Below, one piece after another: positions 1 through 11,730 of a stretch of DNA of 64,000 nt. This stretch comes from Sphaerolaimus hirsutus. Lineage: Eukaryota; Nematoda; Chromadorea; Monhysterida; Sphaerolaimidae. The translations under genes were made by a program, and so were the position numbers. The notes below the pieces were generated by a model. That model was not told where the DNA came from and ran no database searches. It saw only the letters and a list, made by a program, of their open reading frames with translations. Position 1 is the first letter of the stretch. Each line of letters begins with the position of its first letter. Location of the stretch: contig OZ038452.1 of NCBI GenBank assembly GCA_964036195.1, positions 28,221,785 through 28,285,784 of the forward strand, written 5' to 3'.

Positions 1-329
1 TTTTCCTCAGAACTTCCAGGAAAACTTTCACTTTATTCATTGTTTGTATGCATTCCGTCAACACATCTAATGCAGAAAATGACCAGTTCAACAAGAACAA
101 AAACAGCGGCGCGCCCCCCTTCTGCGGTCAAAAAGAAAAGATGCCAAGAATAGCACTTTTAAAAAGCGATTTTGTGGGTTGTTTCCAAACATTTTGCGCG
201 CTGGCGTGCATTTACCCACCCATCTCGCAATATATGGTTTTCTTACATAAATATGTTTCAGGAGTAAAACAGGTCACTTCAAATGATTCAATACGGCGTC
301 CATTATCATACATTTAGGTAAATATACCT

Positions 330-505
330 ACACATGTCGGTATATAATAAGACTTTGGCGCCATTGTGCGGCGCTTACAAATGGCGCCAACGCCATAACT
401 CGATTCCGTCCTAATAGGGGCAAAAAAATCATTGGGGGAGGGGGGGGGGGGCGCCGCACCCCTCGTTCGCCGGGCTCCGTATACAATTCCCCCCACTCAA
501 AAATC
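330..505. mobile_element. hAT-like G/C-tract element, right part
   Basis: The segment has a GGCGCC-rich core, a long G run and a right end (GGGCTCCGTATACAATTCCC then CGTGGCTATGTATC) that match the fuller copies at 6270-6693 and 51064-51501. The left end is not recognisable, so this is a decayed copy. Confidence 0.5.
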
Positions 506-543
506 GTGGCTATGTATCTCCTCCAATGTGCCTGCGCACACTA

Positions 544-722
544 ATTTTCACACGAAATTTCGAAAACTCACAAATCAGCTTAGAACGCATTTGAGTTTTC
601 TACAATGAGGTGGCACATGACGGAGATTAAAAATGACTCATTGTGGAAAACTCAAACACATTCAAAGCTCATTTATGAGTTTTCAAAATTTCGTGTGAAA
701 ACTAGTGTGCGTAGAGCCAATG
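544..722. mobile_element. MITE with CACTAGTTTTCAC termini
   Basis: The two ends are inverted copies: TTTTCACACGAAATTTCGAA at the left is repeated in reverse at the right before AAAACTAGTGTGCG. Internal arms (GAGTTTTCTACAATGAG and ACTCATTGTGGAAAACTC) also pair. The same family recurs at 712-980, 21.5, 23.5, 23.7 and 27.3 kb. Confidence 0.75.
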
Positions 723-726
723 GCCC

Positions 727-980
727 TAGTTTTCACCTACACACACTAGTTTTCACCGTGACTTCTGTGAAAACTGAAATGGTGACATGGTGACATTCAG
801 CCTACTCTTATTGTATGCTACCGTATATGTGTTTCAGTGTTCAAATTTAAACTTTGATTAATTTAAATTCACATTAAAATTAAATAAAATCATTCAACCG
901 TGTTGATAAATTTACATTGGAAAAAAATTCAGTTTTCCCACAAAGTCACGGTGAAAACTAGTGTGTGTAGGGCATAGGCG
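727..980. mobile_element. MITE with TACACACACTAGTTTTCAC termini
   Basis: Left end ACACACTAGTTTTCACCGTG is matched by CGGTGAAAACTAGTGTGTGT at the right. The interior is AT-rich and different from the 544-722 copy, so only the termini are shared. Confidence 0.7.
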
Positions 981-1227
981 CAATAGAAGGGCACATTCAA
1001 TAGAACGGCAGCTATTGTTATTTTTTGCACTCACGAAAACAATAGAGCGGCAGTCTGCAATAGAATGACAGGTAGAAATTAAGGTGGGACTGGAAGGTGC
1101 CAAAACACTATAAAATAGAACAGCAGGTTAAAAGGTTGATGAGACGAGCCCGTGCCATTGTGAATCTAAACCGATTATGCATCTAGGCCCATCATGCACC
1201 TAATTCTACCTATTATGCATCTAGACC

Positions 1228-1530
1228 GATTACTCATGAGTACTCACTTACTCGCGTACCTTTTGAAAGTATGCGAGTACAGAAAACCTATTTTAAGGGG
1301 ACTGAAAATGTAATTTTCTGTGAGAAAAAATATCCATTTTTATGTTTTCCCTGGAAAAATACTCAATTTTATGTTTTCTCAGGAAAAAAGTATTTTAATA
1401 AGATTTTATGCAGTGTAAAAGTAAAAATGAAATACTTTACATTTTCTGTACTCGGGATAGTAAAACAAAAATACTTTACGATTCCGTCTACTTTAAAAAA
1501 ATTCAATACTTTTAACAACTCTGGTTAGAT
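1228..1530. mobile_element. hAT-like MITE, decayed (GTTGTTAAAA termini)
   Basis: The right end TTTTAACAACTCTG matches the CAGAGTTGTTAAAA terminus of the better copies at 53019, 36097 and 60299. The interior carries the same GTAAA-rich low-complexity sequence and the ACTCACTTACTCGCGTAC motif seen at 36.48 and 53.4 kb. Confidence 0.5.
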
Positions 1531-1800
1531 GCATAATTCGTCTAGATGCATAATGGGTAGAATTAGGTGCGTGATGGGCTAGATGCATAATCGGTTTAGA
1601 TGCATAACGAGTCCTACTCGATGAGACAATAGAATGGCGCTCTTCTATTAGAAGAAACACGGTATTATGTTTGAATGCATGCATAAGTTATGAAGTTACC
1701 CATTTGTATTTATGTCCTCCTACCCAGTACGCACATGAATTATGCAAATATTTATAATCTAGGCATGCATTTATGTATTTATTAGCATCGACATTTATTA

Positions 1801-2225
1801 CCGTATTACCTCGAATTAACCCCCCCCCTTGAATTAACCCCCCCTCGAAATAACCCCCCTAAAATTCGGCTGAGGAAATAATAAACCCCCCCTCGAAATA
1901 CCCCCCCCCCCCTAAGATTGAGTGTAAAGTGAACGTACATGACAAATACCGCAGTTTGTGATCTGTACAATGCAGAACACACGTTAAAACTGATGATTGA
2001 GTGATGTTAGGGAAGGGTTTATGTGTAAATACAGTTATATATGCCTATACACACATATACATCTATGTAATTGTTAGATTTTTCTACGTCTGAGTATGGG
2101 GAATTTCCGAAAATTTCTGGCGAAATAATAGACCCCCCCTCGAATAAACCCCCCCTCGAATTATCCCCCCTCAAATTTTGCTGGCGAAATAATAAACCCC
2201 CTGGGGGTATTTCGAGGTAATACGG
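1801..2225. mobile_element. TA-flanked CCGTATT MITE (C/G-tract type)
   Basis: The element begins CCGTATTACCTCGAATTAA and ends TTTCGAGGTAATACGG, with TA on both outer sides. Sub-terminal arms are C runs on the left and G-type complements on the right, giving an imperfect hairpin. The TA flank suggests a Tc1/mariner- or pogo-like mobiliser, but no transposase is present. Confidence 0.85.
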
Positions 2226-2522
2226 TATATAGCAGATTTTATTATATTTATTTTGAAAAAGTTTACAATCGCCTAGTTATAAGTAAATAGTTAGCTAGTT
2301 ATAGGTGTAGGTGGTCATAGTTCTGGCTAGTAAAAATGTGTAAATATATAAAGTTCGATAGCCACAGTCAATGATGCAAATCAATAGTACTTTAGGTATG
2401 TCATTATTGAAGCCTACTGTGTCAATATTTAAGCCTACCTATGTACACGCTACAAAAAAAATGTATTTACATGCCAGCGAATACATGAACAGCTGTGAAC
2501 GTGCGGGAACTGTATGTATTTA

Positions 2523-2735
2523 CCGTATTTCCTCGAATTACTGCCCCCCTTGAATTGAGCGCCCTCTAAATACCCCCAAGTCAGAGCGACCTGAGGAATA
2601 CCCCCTTTTCTTTACTACAATCCGTCACGAAAATTTCCTGACAAAATAATAAACCCCACTTGAATAATTCTCCTCGAGTTAACCCCCCTTAAAGATTGCT
2701 GGCGAAGCGATAAACCCCCTGGGCCTGGGGGTATG
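2523..2735. mobile_element. CCGTATT MITE, right end lost
   Basis: The left end CCGTATTTCCTCGAATTAC follows TA. The characteristic interior (AAACCCC, GAATAATTC, CTGGCGAAG) follows, but the closing AATACGG is absent; a GCGCC hairpin lies directly beyond. Confidence 0.7.
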
Positions 2736-2745
2736 TGCTGGTTTA

Positions 2746-2925
2746 GTGATGTTAAAGCGCCATGGCGCTGGCGCCACAGCAAAAAGCGCCATGGCGCTTT
2801 TGGCGCTTGGCGCTATTTTTACGCGACGCCAGGAACAAAATGCCTGGCGCTGGCGCCTGGTTCTAGCGCCAAAGCAAAAAGCGCCATGGCGCTTCTGGCG
2901 CTTGGCGCTATTTTGCTGTGGCACA
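2746..2925. mobile_element. GCGCC hairpin element, partial
   Basis: Runs of GGCGC/GCGCC in inverted arrangement (AGCGCCATGGCGCTT occurs repeatedly) give strong self-complementarity. It is the first of about nine clear copies in the window. Confidence 0.7.
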
Positions 2926-2929
2926 TTTA

Positions 2930-4310
2930 CTGTGCATTGTTCAGTTTATCACGGCACAGCACAGTATTGCACAACTCCAATGAAAAAACTCAAAAAACTT
3001 TTCCGTGTTTCTGTGTTCTTCAATAAAAACTCATTTGAGTTTCGAATTTTCAAAATTTTTGAGTATCCGTTTTTCTGTGTAAAGCAAAAACACAGAAACT
3101 CAATGAGTTTCTATGTTCAATTTCTATGTTCAATTTCTGTGGTTTTTCCATCGTTGGTGCTGGCATTTAATGTCGACATTTTGAGTTGACTTGGCACAAT
3201 GAAAGCAGTCAATATTTTAGTGTTTTTTATACATTAATTTACTAAATATTTTCGTAATCGAACAATTTCTCGCCTATTTATCAATTGGAACAGAAAAACC
3301 TGACAACTGACAAGGTAGAAGTAATATTTGTCTGTCACAAGCCAAAATCAATCAATGTCAATTAACGCAAATTAAAACGCAAATCCATCCCGACTTATGC
3401 ATTTTATCAAGAAAAACATGAACTAAAAAAACGTAATTTTCCGGCAACTGCCATCGCAGATCACACTCACAAATGACGATTATATACCAAACATTTGCAT
3501 GCGGCCTGTCTGCTATCTCTCACTATTGGAATACTATTGGGAGTAAAGAGGGGGGCACAAATGAATGAAAGCCGAAGTGCCCGGTGTTTTGCACAATTTG
3601 AGACACGCGCTAATGTTTCGGCATGTGTCTGCCTGCATGTGAGGGTTGCCATAATAGATTGCATTGAATATTGAGTGTTGAGCTTTTTTATTTCAAATAA
3701 TGTTGATAATTTTTAAGTGATGTCAATTATAATGACAAAATATTTGGACATTGTATATATTCAATGTTGAATATTAGGCATTTTTGGTATTGTACATTAG
3801 GTGACATTCACACAGGTTTTCTGTGATGACAAAAATTTTGATTTTTTTCAACCATTTTTTTGGGATAAAAATGAATTTGTAGATAGATAGGAAGCCATTA
3901 TGAATCATGATTTGATAAGCCTCACTGCATGGAAAAATACCAAGTTTTTTTATTAAGAAATAATGCACACTAGATAACATAATCACTCATTAGCGAGGCT
4001 GCATAGAACAAATCCTCCTGCAATCTTTGACAGCATTAAGAAAATGTGATCTAGTGAGTGTTATTACACAATCAATGGAACTTGATGTTTACCTCAGTCA
4101 GTGAAGCTTGTACAATCATGATCAATCGAGGCATTGCACATGTAAAATATTTCATGTTCATTCCACAAAAATAGTTGAAAAATCACATTTTTTGTGGTCA
4201 CAAGAAACCATTTAAATGCCACCTTAATAACTAAGTCTCAAATACCCTAACGGCACAGCAGCAATTTTTTCCATTACATTCTTTCCAGCAGAAAATCCCA
4301 TTGTTTTCAA
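2930..4310. other. AT-rich stretch without recognised gene
   Basis: Apart from AT-rich sequence with simple inverted motifs such as CACAGAAACTCAATGAGTTTC near 3.1 kb, I see no exon with convincing splice sites and no full transposon ends here. Confidence 0.4.
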
Positions 4311-4321
4311 TTGTACTCCAG

Positions 4322-4956
4322 GTGCCGGTTCCGCAAGTAGACAAGTTAAGAGTTAAAAGTTAAGAATTGAGTAAAATGACAAATGGCGAGTTAAGAGTAA
4401 AGTTAAAGTTTAAGAGAAAAGTTAAAGTTTAAGAGAAAAGTTAAAATTTAAGAGTTGAGTTAAAAGTTGAGTTAAATGTTAAGAGTTGAGTTAAAGGTTG
4501 AGTTAAATGTTAAGAGTTGAGTTAAAGGTTTAAAGTTGAGTTAAGAGTTAAGAGTTGAGTTAAGAGTTGAGTTAAGAGTTGAGTTAAGAGTTGAGTTAAG
4601 AGTTGAGTTAAGAGTTGAGTTAAGAGTTGAGAGTTAAATTCTTTTTTTAAAGTTTTTTATTATTTTTTATTACATTTTTCAGCCATTTGTCTTTTAAATC
4701 AACTTTTAACTCACCTTTTAACCTTTAACTCAACTCTTAACTCAACTTTTAACCTTTAACTCAACTCTTAACATTTAACTCAACCTTTAACTCAACTCTT
4801 AACATTTAACTCAACTTTTAACTCAACTCTTAAATTTTAACTTTTCTCTTAAACTTTAACTTTTCTCTTAAACTTTAACTATACTCTTAACTCGCCATTT
4901 GTCATTTTACTCAACTCTTAACTTTTAACTCTGTTGTCCACTTGCGGAACTGGCCC
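4322..4956. mobile_element. Palindromic MITE P1, long copy with tandem core
   Basis: Ends GTGCCGGTTCCGCAAGT and ACTTGCGGAACTGGCCC are inverted repeats, flanked by CAG on both sides (4319-4321 and 4957-4959). The arms are made of degenerate AGTTAAGAGTTG units on the left and their complement on the right, so roughly the whole 635 bp can fold back. The same ends form an intron at 30766-30974. Confidence 0.85.
4530..4640. repeat. GAGTTAAGAGTT microsatellite in MITE arm
   Basis: Near-perfect tandem GAGTTAAGAGTT units within the left arm of the P1 element. Arm length differences among P1 copies (157 to 635 bp) are largely due to expansion of such units. Confidence 0.8.
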
Positions 4957-5109
4957 CAGCTTGAAAACTTTCACCTTTTCAGGTTTTATTTGAATTTTAG
5001 TGTTTTCTTTGCTGTCAATGCCCAACACAGCAAAAATAAGTGTGATGCACAATTAAGCACTATTAAAATTTTATGAAGCATGTGTAAGTATCTTCACACA
5101 GGTCACTTC

Positions 5110-5350
5110 ATGCAAACTCTCCCTATTTCCACATCCTTCCCAAATCCCCCGCCAACTCTACAAAAATCTCAAGTCACCAATTCACGCGCAACACCGCGCG
5201 CAGTCGAGTCAAGCCAGACGCGCTCGCAGTGCTCGGCGGCCATCATTCTCACCTGTGTACTGTGTCCGGTGCAGCGCGCTCATCAGCCGTCAGATAAAAT
5301 AAAACAGTGGGCGAAATGCCTTTTGCATTTGAATGCTGCCCCCCCCCCCG
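5110..5350. promoter_or_regulatory. CpG-rich island, possible promoter or first exon
   Basis: A GC-rich, CpG-dense block stands out from AT-rich surroundings, with several CGCG and GCGC words. On the minus strand a CACAG|GTGAGA donor-like site and an ATG ATG GCC GCC start context occur inside it, so it could be a 5' exon or promoter of a minus-strand gene. No downstream exon was found. Confidence 0.25.
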
Positions 5351-5877
5351 CCCGGGTTTGATGTTTTGATGTGAACTGCCCTTTATCCATCAGAATACTT
5401 TTTGTTCTGAATTTTTGTGGCTATTGAAGTGCCTGCTTTTATCTTGTGTATTTATTTATGCGTTCAGGTTTTGTGTGTCTATGTTTTTTGTTGTGTAGGT
5501 GGTTTTTTTAATTAAAGTTTGTGAATAGGAACAATGCTGAATGGATATTTTTTTGTAAAAAATTATGCTATAGCAGTACGATTTTTCTTTAGTGGAAGGG
5601 TTTGCTTTTTATTTCATTATTCACTATAAAAACGTCTTTTTTACATTTCTAGACATTGGATATAAGTAAGGCATTGATGTTCTGCACTTACGTTTGAATT
5701 TGTGCTTATGATTAGATTTTAGTTAAAATAAAATTTCAATGTTGTTCTTTTCTAAATTGTGCTACGCAGTACGCATGTCTTTCATTTTTGTTACAGTTTA
5801 CCAATTATATGCAAAAAGGGTTGGAGTATCTTCTTTCTACTGATGCTTCATCGTTATATTATACTTATTTTTGTATA

Positions 5878-6060
5878 CCGTATTTCTTCTAATAGAACGG
5901 CATACCTCGAATAGAACGGCACCTCCAATAGAGCGGCAGGTAAAAAAGTTGACGGAAAAAATAGAACGAATAGATACGGTACGCACTTTCACAGAAAAAG
6001 AACACATTTCGAATAGAAAAAAGCGGAGTCGCGTACAAGCGTTGAATGATTTTGACTGAA
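5878..6060. mobile_element. CCGTATT MITE, AATAGAACGGC type, partial
   Basis: The left terminus CCGTATTTCTTCTAATAGAA after TA is followed by repeated AATAGAACGGCA units instead of C tracts. The right end is missing. It shares outer ends with the C-tract copies but has a different internal unit. Confidence 0.65.
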
Positions 6061-6269
6061 ACGTTTTCTTCTACATTTTGAACAATTTTGATTTATCAAT
6101 GATGACGTCGTGGTCGAGTGTTTCTTCAGAAAAGTCTGACCTGGGGAAATAACAAACCCACCCCTCTAAATACCCCCCCCCCCGTCGTGAATGATGTAAA
6201 TACATCATGTATGCAATGTACATGATGTATAAATTGTTACCAAATTACATCGCAGCCACACATACCTAC

Positions 6270-6693
6270 CAGGGCCGTATCCAGGGGGGGGGCGGGGGGG
6301 GCTGCAGCCCCCCCCCCCTCCCGGGGCGAGACCAGAAAGTGACCAGAAAATGCGACTTTTTCAACGTCAGCGTAAAACTTTTTGCGCGCAAGCGCGCAGT
6401 CTTCACCAGATATAAGGTGTTATCATCACATTTGCGCAATGTGGCCGCAAATCATTAAAAATGTTGTGCTTTTTGCTGTTTTGTATGTATTTTATATACA
6501 TATACAGCATTCCATGGTGCTGACGCCAACGCCAATGGCGCCATGGCGTGGCGCCTACTAATTGCGCCAGCGCCATGGCGCCATTCCGCCACTATGTAGA
6601 TCAAATTTTAGGGGGGGGGCTGAGCCCCCCCCCCCTCGCCGGGCTCCGTAAACAAGCAGCCCCCCCCGCTCAAAAATCCTGGATACGTCCCTG
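6270..6693. mobile_element. hAT-like element with 8-bp TSD ATACCTAC
   Basis: Termini CAGGGCCGTATCCAGG and CCTGGATACGTCCCTG are inverted repeats of the CAGGG type usual for hAT elements. The 8-bp duplication ATACCTAC is perfect at 6262-6269 and 6694-6701. The interior has G and C tracts and a GGCGCC-rich centre; there is no coding capacity. Confidence 0.9.
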
Positions 6694-6719
6694 ATACCTA
6701 CCTATACTAGTCTGTGCAG

Positions 6720-6876
6720 GTGCCAGTTCCGCAAAATGAGAAGTGAGAAGTGAAATGGCAAAGGCGAAGTAAAAGCGCAAAGGCCAAGTGGAATGGCAAG
6801 TGAAATGGCAAAAGCGAAGAGAAATTACATTTATTTATATTTATTTTACTCACTTCTCATTTTGCGGAACTGGCCC
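6720..6876. mobile_element. Palindromic MITE P1, short copy, CAG-flanked
   Basis: GTGCCAGTTCCGCAAAATG at the left pairs with CATTTTGCGGAACTGGCCC at the right. CAG flanks both sides (6717-6719, 6877-6879). If transcribed, the copy would already have GT...CAG splice-like borders. Confidence 0.88.
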
Positions 6877-6879
6877 CAG

Positions 6880-7600
6880 ATGTAAATATCTCTATATAAC
6901 ATATGAGGCCTCTACGTCAAAAAGTCGACAAGTCCATAAAATGTGATTTGAGTAAATCGCATTTTAAGTTTCCGATCCAATTCCAGGCCCGTGGTGCGTG
7001 TCCAATTTGGCTCTCTCATGCTTTCCATTAAGTTCCATATGTTGACAATAAAGTGTCAAATTTTCAGCCCCTGCTCTCGTCTCAACCTATATCTGAAAAA
7101 TGGGGTGTCCATAAAATGTCATTTGGTCAGAGCAAAACTGTTTTGGGGAGGGAAATGGACTTGTCGCCTTCTTGCACGCGAGAACATTTTTGTTCCCGGC
7201 GACGACGAAGCTGCCTAATGGGCAATTTATGGAATTGTCGACTTTTAGAAGTAACTGTCCATGAGATGACGGACATATCACATTTCTTGCTATTTTTGCC
7301 CATAAAAAAGGACGAAGAGGATGGACTTGTCGACTTCTTGCTCTAAACTAAGTGGACTTGTCGACTTCTTGCCCGAAATTTTTGCATTTTTCCCCAAAAA
7401 TGTCAAATTTGGCATTATGCCATATGGGCATGTGAGGTCAAAAAATTTATGGAAAATGATGAAAAAAATGTGCGGAAGTAGCCCCAGATGACGATTCCGG
7501 GCCTAACTCGAAATTTTCATATTTTGGACTTTGGCCTCAGATTTTGGCCTCAAATATATCCTGCTTGTTCTGATTTATGAGCAGTTTTGGGTATGTTTTG
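6880..7600. other. Unassigned stretch with TCGACTTCTTGC motifs
   Basis: ACTTGTCGAC and TCGACTTCTTGC recur at about 7.15, 7.33 and 7.36 kb, and a related CGACAAGTCCATAAAATG lies near 6.93 kb, suggesting a decayed repeat. No exon is supported. Confidence 0.3.
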
Positions 7601-7614
7601 ACATATTCTTTACT

Positions 7615-7735
7615 ACGATTCTTCATGAAATTTTCTTACGAAATATTTGACCCCCTTGAATAAGCCCCCTCGAATTACCCCCTCAAAATTTGCTGACGAA
7701 AAAATAAACCCCTGGAGGTATTTCCAGGTAATACG
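7615..7735. mobile_element. CCGTATT MITE, right half
   Basis: Ends in CCAGGTAATACGG before TA, preceded by the family interior (ACCCCCTTGAATAAGCCCCC and AAATAAACCCC). The left terminus is lost. Confidence 0.6.
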
Positions 7736-8504
7736 GTACTTTAAATTATATTTTGATTTTTAGTTTCTCATTTACTTGAATTTTTCCGATTAATATTCGA
7801 AAATTTGCCAACCATGATTATGAGAAATCCGTTTTGTCACGACCGGCATTTCACACCTGCAGACGTTTTCTTATTAGTGCCTTGCATAATCCATGACATT
7901 TTTCCATTCCAATTCAATGGTTTTTATTACAGTTAATTAAAATTGAGCACTATATACGCTGTGCGGATACTTTTACACATCAGGGGCCAGTCCCAGACCC
8001 TGTAAAATGTCAATGTAATAAGTGTTGAATGGATCGTGAACGCCTGCGGAAAATTGATTTGTGGCGTTTTGCCAGCACCTTCTGATAATATGCATTTCAA
8101 TGTGTACTATCCAAATGCAACCTTTCAAATTATGATGGCTTTTTAAGTATTTTATGTATTTACATGTTCCATTAAAAATTCATGCATACCGCAAAAATTT
8201 GCTAAAAACTGCCTAAATAGCAAAAAAGTGAATTCACTGGCTGCATGAATGCAGCTAAATTTCACTGTTTCGCACTTTCATTGCACCATTTCCCAGTGTC
8301 TATTGATGCAATGAGTTCAGTGTCACAGTTGACTGAACCCAACACACGCATGCACCTGTGAACTATGATGGTAAACTCTCTGGATGAAAGTGTTTTTATT
8401 TTAATTTTTTCTAAAATGTGTTTATAATTTTTTTTTAAAACATGTTCAAGTTTTACAATTTTCACATATTTTCTACTATTTTATTATTTTCAGTTCAATT
8501 TGAC

Positions 8505-8818
8505 TATTTCCTCGAATTACCCCCCTTGAAATACCCCCAGGTCTGAGCGAGCTGAGAAAAAATAGCCCCCCCCCCCTGAAAATACCCCCTATCTGGAATA
8601 ATGTAAAGTACATCATGTAGTCAATACTGCTATTTTGTATCACAGCTACACAGATCACTTTGGGCACATTTATTACTAGTTTTAGGTATATGTAAGCCTA
8701 TATTCTTCACGAAAATTCCTGACAAAATGTGAAAAAAACCCTTGAGTAAGCCCCCCTTTAACTCCACTGAAAATTTGCTGGCGAAATAATGAACCTGGTT
8801 TTTTTCGACGAACTACGG
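8505..8818. mobile_element. CCGTATT MITE, degenerate ends
   Basis: Left ACTATTTCCTCGAATTACC and right GACGAACTACGG are mutated family termini. The interior holds the shared ATGTAAAGTACATCATGTAG palindrome-like segment and C tracts. Confidence 0.65.
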
Positions 8819-8827
8819 TATATTAGT

Positions 8828-9078
8828 ATGTATACTCGGCGTACATGATACTCTGCCCTCGCACTGATTTATGTCTCGTGTTGGAAGCGTGCCAATGATT
8901 ATTAAATCATGCGATTTCCATAAAATATGAAAAAAATTCATCGATGTGAATATGTTAATGAATAACATTATAACAACAATCAATTTTGTCATCTTTTTAT
9001 GAAACTCGGATGGGTTAACCATCGTTGGCACACTTCCAGTGGGAACCACGCGTGCAGGGTGTAAAGTAACCGGAGTAT
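8828..9078. mobile_element. TATACTCGGC-terminus element, decayed
   Basis: Left GTATACTCGGCGTACA and right GTAACCGGAGTATAAC are inverted repeats of a family also seen at 42.7-43.5, 49.3-49.5, 56.3 and 61.8-62.4 kb. Confidence 0.45.
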
Positions 9079-9154
9079 AACAGCAGAGTAGCAGACTAAA
9101 AACTGTAAATATTACGGACACCGCTAAAAGATCCATGTGACGGTGACAGATCTA

Positions 9155-9591
9155 CCGTATTACCTCGAAATACCCCCATGGGGGTTTATTATTTCGCCAG
9201 CAAAATTTGAGGGGGGTTAATTCGAGGGGGGGGGGTTTATTCGAGGGGGGGGTTTATCATTTCGTCAGAAATTTTTGTAAGGATCATAGTAAATAGTAGG
9301 CATTTGCGTACCCAAAATAGGTAATAAACGTGTCCAAACAGGATATATTTGGACATAAAAACGTAGATAGCTACACAAACTACTCTATGTGTAGCTGCAA
9401 TGCAAATTAACCTTAATATACATCATGTACATTGCGTACATGACGTATTTATTATGTACATGACGTACATCATTCCGAAGGGGGGGGGGTATTTCGAGGG
9501 GGGGGTTTATTATTTCCCCAGCCCATTTTGAGGGAGGGTTAATTCGAGGGGGGGGGTTAATTAACGGGGGGGATAATTCGAGGTAATACGG
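9155..9591. mobile_element. TA-flanked CCGTATT MITE, complete
   Basis: Begins CCGTATTACCTCGAAATAC and ends CGAGGTAATACGG between TA dinucleotides. Contains the internal palindrome ATACATCATGTACATTGCGT, the CATTGCGTACATGACGTA segment and long G runs typical of the family. Confidence 0.85.
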
Positions 9592-10336
9592 TATTGTGTT
9601 TTTACATGCCTTTCAACTGAAAATACCATTAATATTTGAAAATCAATTCCAAATTTATGATTTTATTTGCAAAAAAAATGTTTTAATCATTTTCCTCGGT
9701 GGAATAAAAACTCTAAAAATGCGAAAATTATAAATGTTTTAGAATTTTATCATTTTTGTATGCCATCTTTACCTGGAAAGCACTCAATTTCATCCATGTA
9801 GATAAAAGTGTGGCGGCATTACAGCATAGAATGTTGTGAAAGAAACAGCCGAACAAAAACTCATTTTTACTAGGTATAATAAATTCGTACAAATACTCAT
9901 TCATAACATATGGGCACCATGCCAAAGAAAACTTATCCAGGTAAATTATTTACTTCACAATTAAAAAAAGCAAAATGAGTATTCTTGGGTGAAAAATAAA
10001 TCAAATTGACCGATAGAACTTAACTCAAGTAAAGCGGGAATTAGAGCTCAGCGTCGATTCGACGTGAGCTCTAATTCCGGCCTAACAACAATTGATATTA
10101 TTTAGTTGTGTGTTATATTTTATATGATTGAATGTTTGATTTTTGTCTATCGCAAGCAATTTCGGTGCTTTCTCGATGACCCATATTTTGAGATGTACAT
10201 ATTTATACATGTGTGGTATTGTGTGGCTGTGTACTTATTCGATATTACAAATTTTTTTGCGGATCCAGAAACATTCTCTGCATTTTTGGCGCTGTGCCCA
10301 CCATGTAAGTAACTTTTCGATTTTATATGCTGATAT

Positions 10337-10773
10337 CGTATTACCTCTAATAAAAGGTATACCTTATATTGTTTTCGTCAGATTTTTAGAGCCAAAAGTT
10401 ATACCTTATATTAGAGGGTACCTTCAATTTTTTTCGTCAGATTTTGCGTAAATTTAACAAATAGTCAACAACAACGAAATTCATTTTTTTCAAATTAGAA
10501 TGTAACGTAAAGGCGGAACAGCATCAAAACAATCGACCAGATCGGTATTTGGAGCGCAATTTGACTTTCTAAAACCCGCTTAAGTCATTATCATCATTTT
10601 CCGCTATGTTTGGCAACCGTTTCTAAGATTTTACGCGTTTTGGCACGCAGCCAGCTGTGCCTTATATAGGGTACCTTATATCTATTTCATCACGTTCAAA
10701 ATAGGCAAAAGTTACACGTTATATTAGAGGGTACCTTATATTAGAGGGATGCCTTATATTGGAGGTAATACGG
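10337..10773. mobile_element. CCGTATT MITE, CCTTATATTAGAGG type
   Basis: The outer ends are those of the family (CGTATTACCTCTAATA ... GGAGGTAATACGG), but the sub-terminal unit is TATACCTTATATTAGAGGGT instead of C/G tracts. This is a third internal version on the same termini. Confidence 0.75.
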
Positions 10774-10784
10774 TATGTCACTTG

Positions 10785-11043
10785 CAGGGTTGGCAAAATC
10801 TTAGTAAAAAATAAAAATAAAATGGAAAATTGAAGAATAAAATAAAAATAAAATGGAAAATTCAAGAATAAAATAAAAATAAAATGCAGTTTCAATAAAA
10901 ATAAAATATTATTTTAGTGAAAATAATTTTACTAACATCAATCCTAGTCAGGAACGAAAATAAGAAATAAAATTAAAATAAAATACAATTTTAATAAAAA
11001 TAAAACAATTTTAGTAAAAAGAATTTTACTAAAACCAACCCTG
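10785..11043. mobile_element. hAT MITE with perfect 8-bp TSD GTCACTTG
   Basis: Ends CAGGGTTGGCAAAATC and TAAAACCAACCCTG are hAT-type inverted termini, flanked by GTCACTTG at 10777-10784 and 11044-11051. The interior is AAATAAAAATAAAATGG-like simple sequence. It sits directly beside the preceding MITE. Confidence 0.92.
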
Positions 11044-11084
11044 GTCACTTGACATGCATCCTGCTACATTTTTGTACAGTTCAG

Positions 11085-11306
11085 GGGGCAGTCCCAAGCC
11101 CTGTAAAGTGTAAAGTAAAGTGTCATAGTAAAGTCAAATGCAAAGTAATGTGTCAATCAAAACAAAAAAGAAAAGATTTTATTACTGAACTTTGCATGAC
11201 AATTGACAGTTTACTTTGCATTTGACTTTACATTTGACACTTTACTTTGCATTTGACTTTACATTTGACATTTTACTTTACACTTTACAGGGCTTGGGAT
11301 TGCCAC
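11085..11306. mobile_element. Palindromic MITE P2, CAG-flanked
   Basis: GGGGCAGTCCCAAGCCCTG at the left pairs with CAGGGCTTGGGATTGCCAC at the right, flanked by CAG on both sides (11082-11084, 11307-11309). The arms consist of AAAGTGTCAAATG-like units and complements. A related element forms the intron at 29290-29497. Confidence 0.88.
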
Positions 11307-11730
11307 CAGGGGTGGAATGTCTAAAAAATTTTTTACCCTGGTCTTTCTGAGATCGAATGGAACATGCATTATATGCATTATGTATCTGGCATGTTAATAG
11401 CTGCATAAATACATAACTTTATGTCACTGTGTCACTTTTTACTTTATTAGGTACTGTTGCATTTGCTTACTCAGAGTTGGCACCAGGTTTTCCACTTAGG
11501 TTTAAATGATAAACATATTTGCAAAAAATGCACCACAGCACACTGATAGTAAAATACAGCTGAACAAATGAGGGGGCACGCGGTAACCCTAAAAAATGCA
11601 TTTACAGCATAACAAAAGATTCATGCCATCATACCATTCATGCTAATTTTTGGAAAGGATGGAGATAATAGTTTGCTGAAGTTGAATGTTGAGTGGTGTG
11701 GTTTGTTAGTATTTAATTCGTAGTGAAGTA

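Noticed and set aside
8813-9136. Minus-strand ORF starting with a signal-peptide-like MDLLAVSVIFTVFSLLLCC
   Set aside because: The reading frame runs through the GTATACTC...GAGTATAAC ends and interior of a repeat element and abuts a CCGTATT MITE upstream; no splice partner was found.
10106-10312. Plus-strand ORF ending near a GTAAGT donor (ETFSAFLALCPP)
   Set aside because: The donor is good, but no acceptor, start context or phase partner could be found, and the composition is AT-rich.
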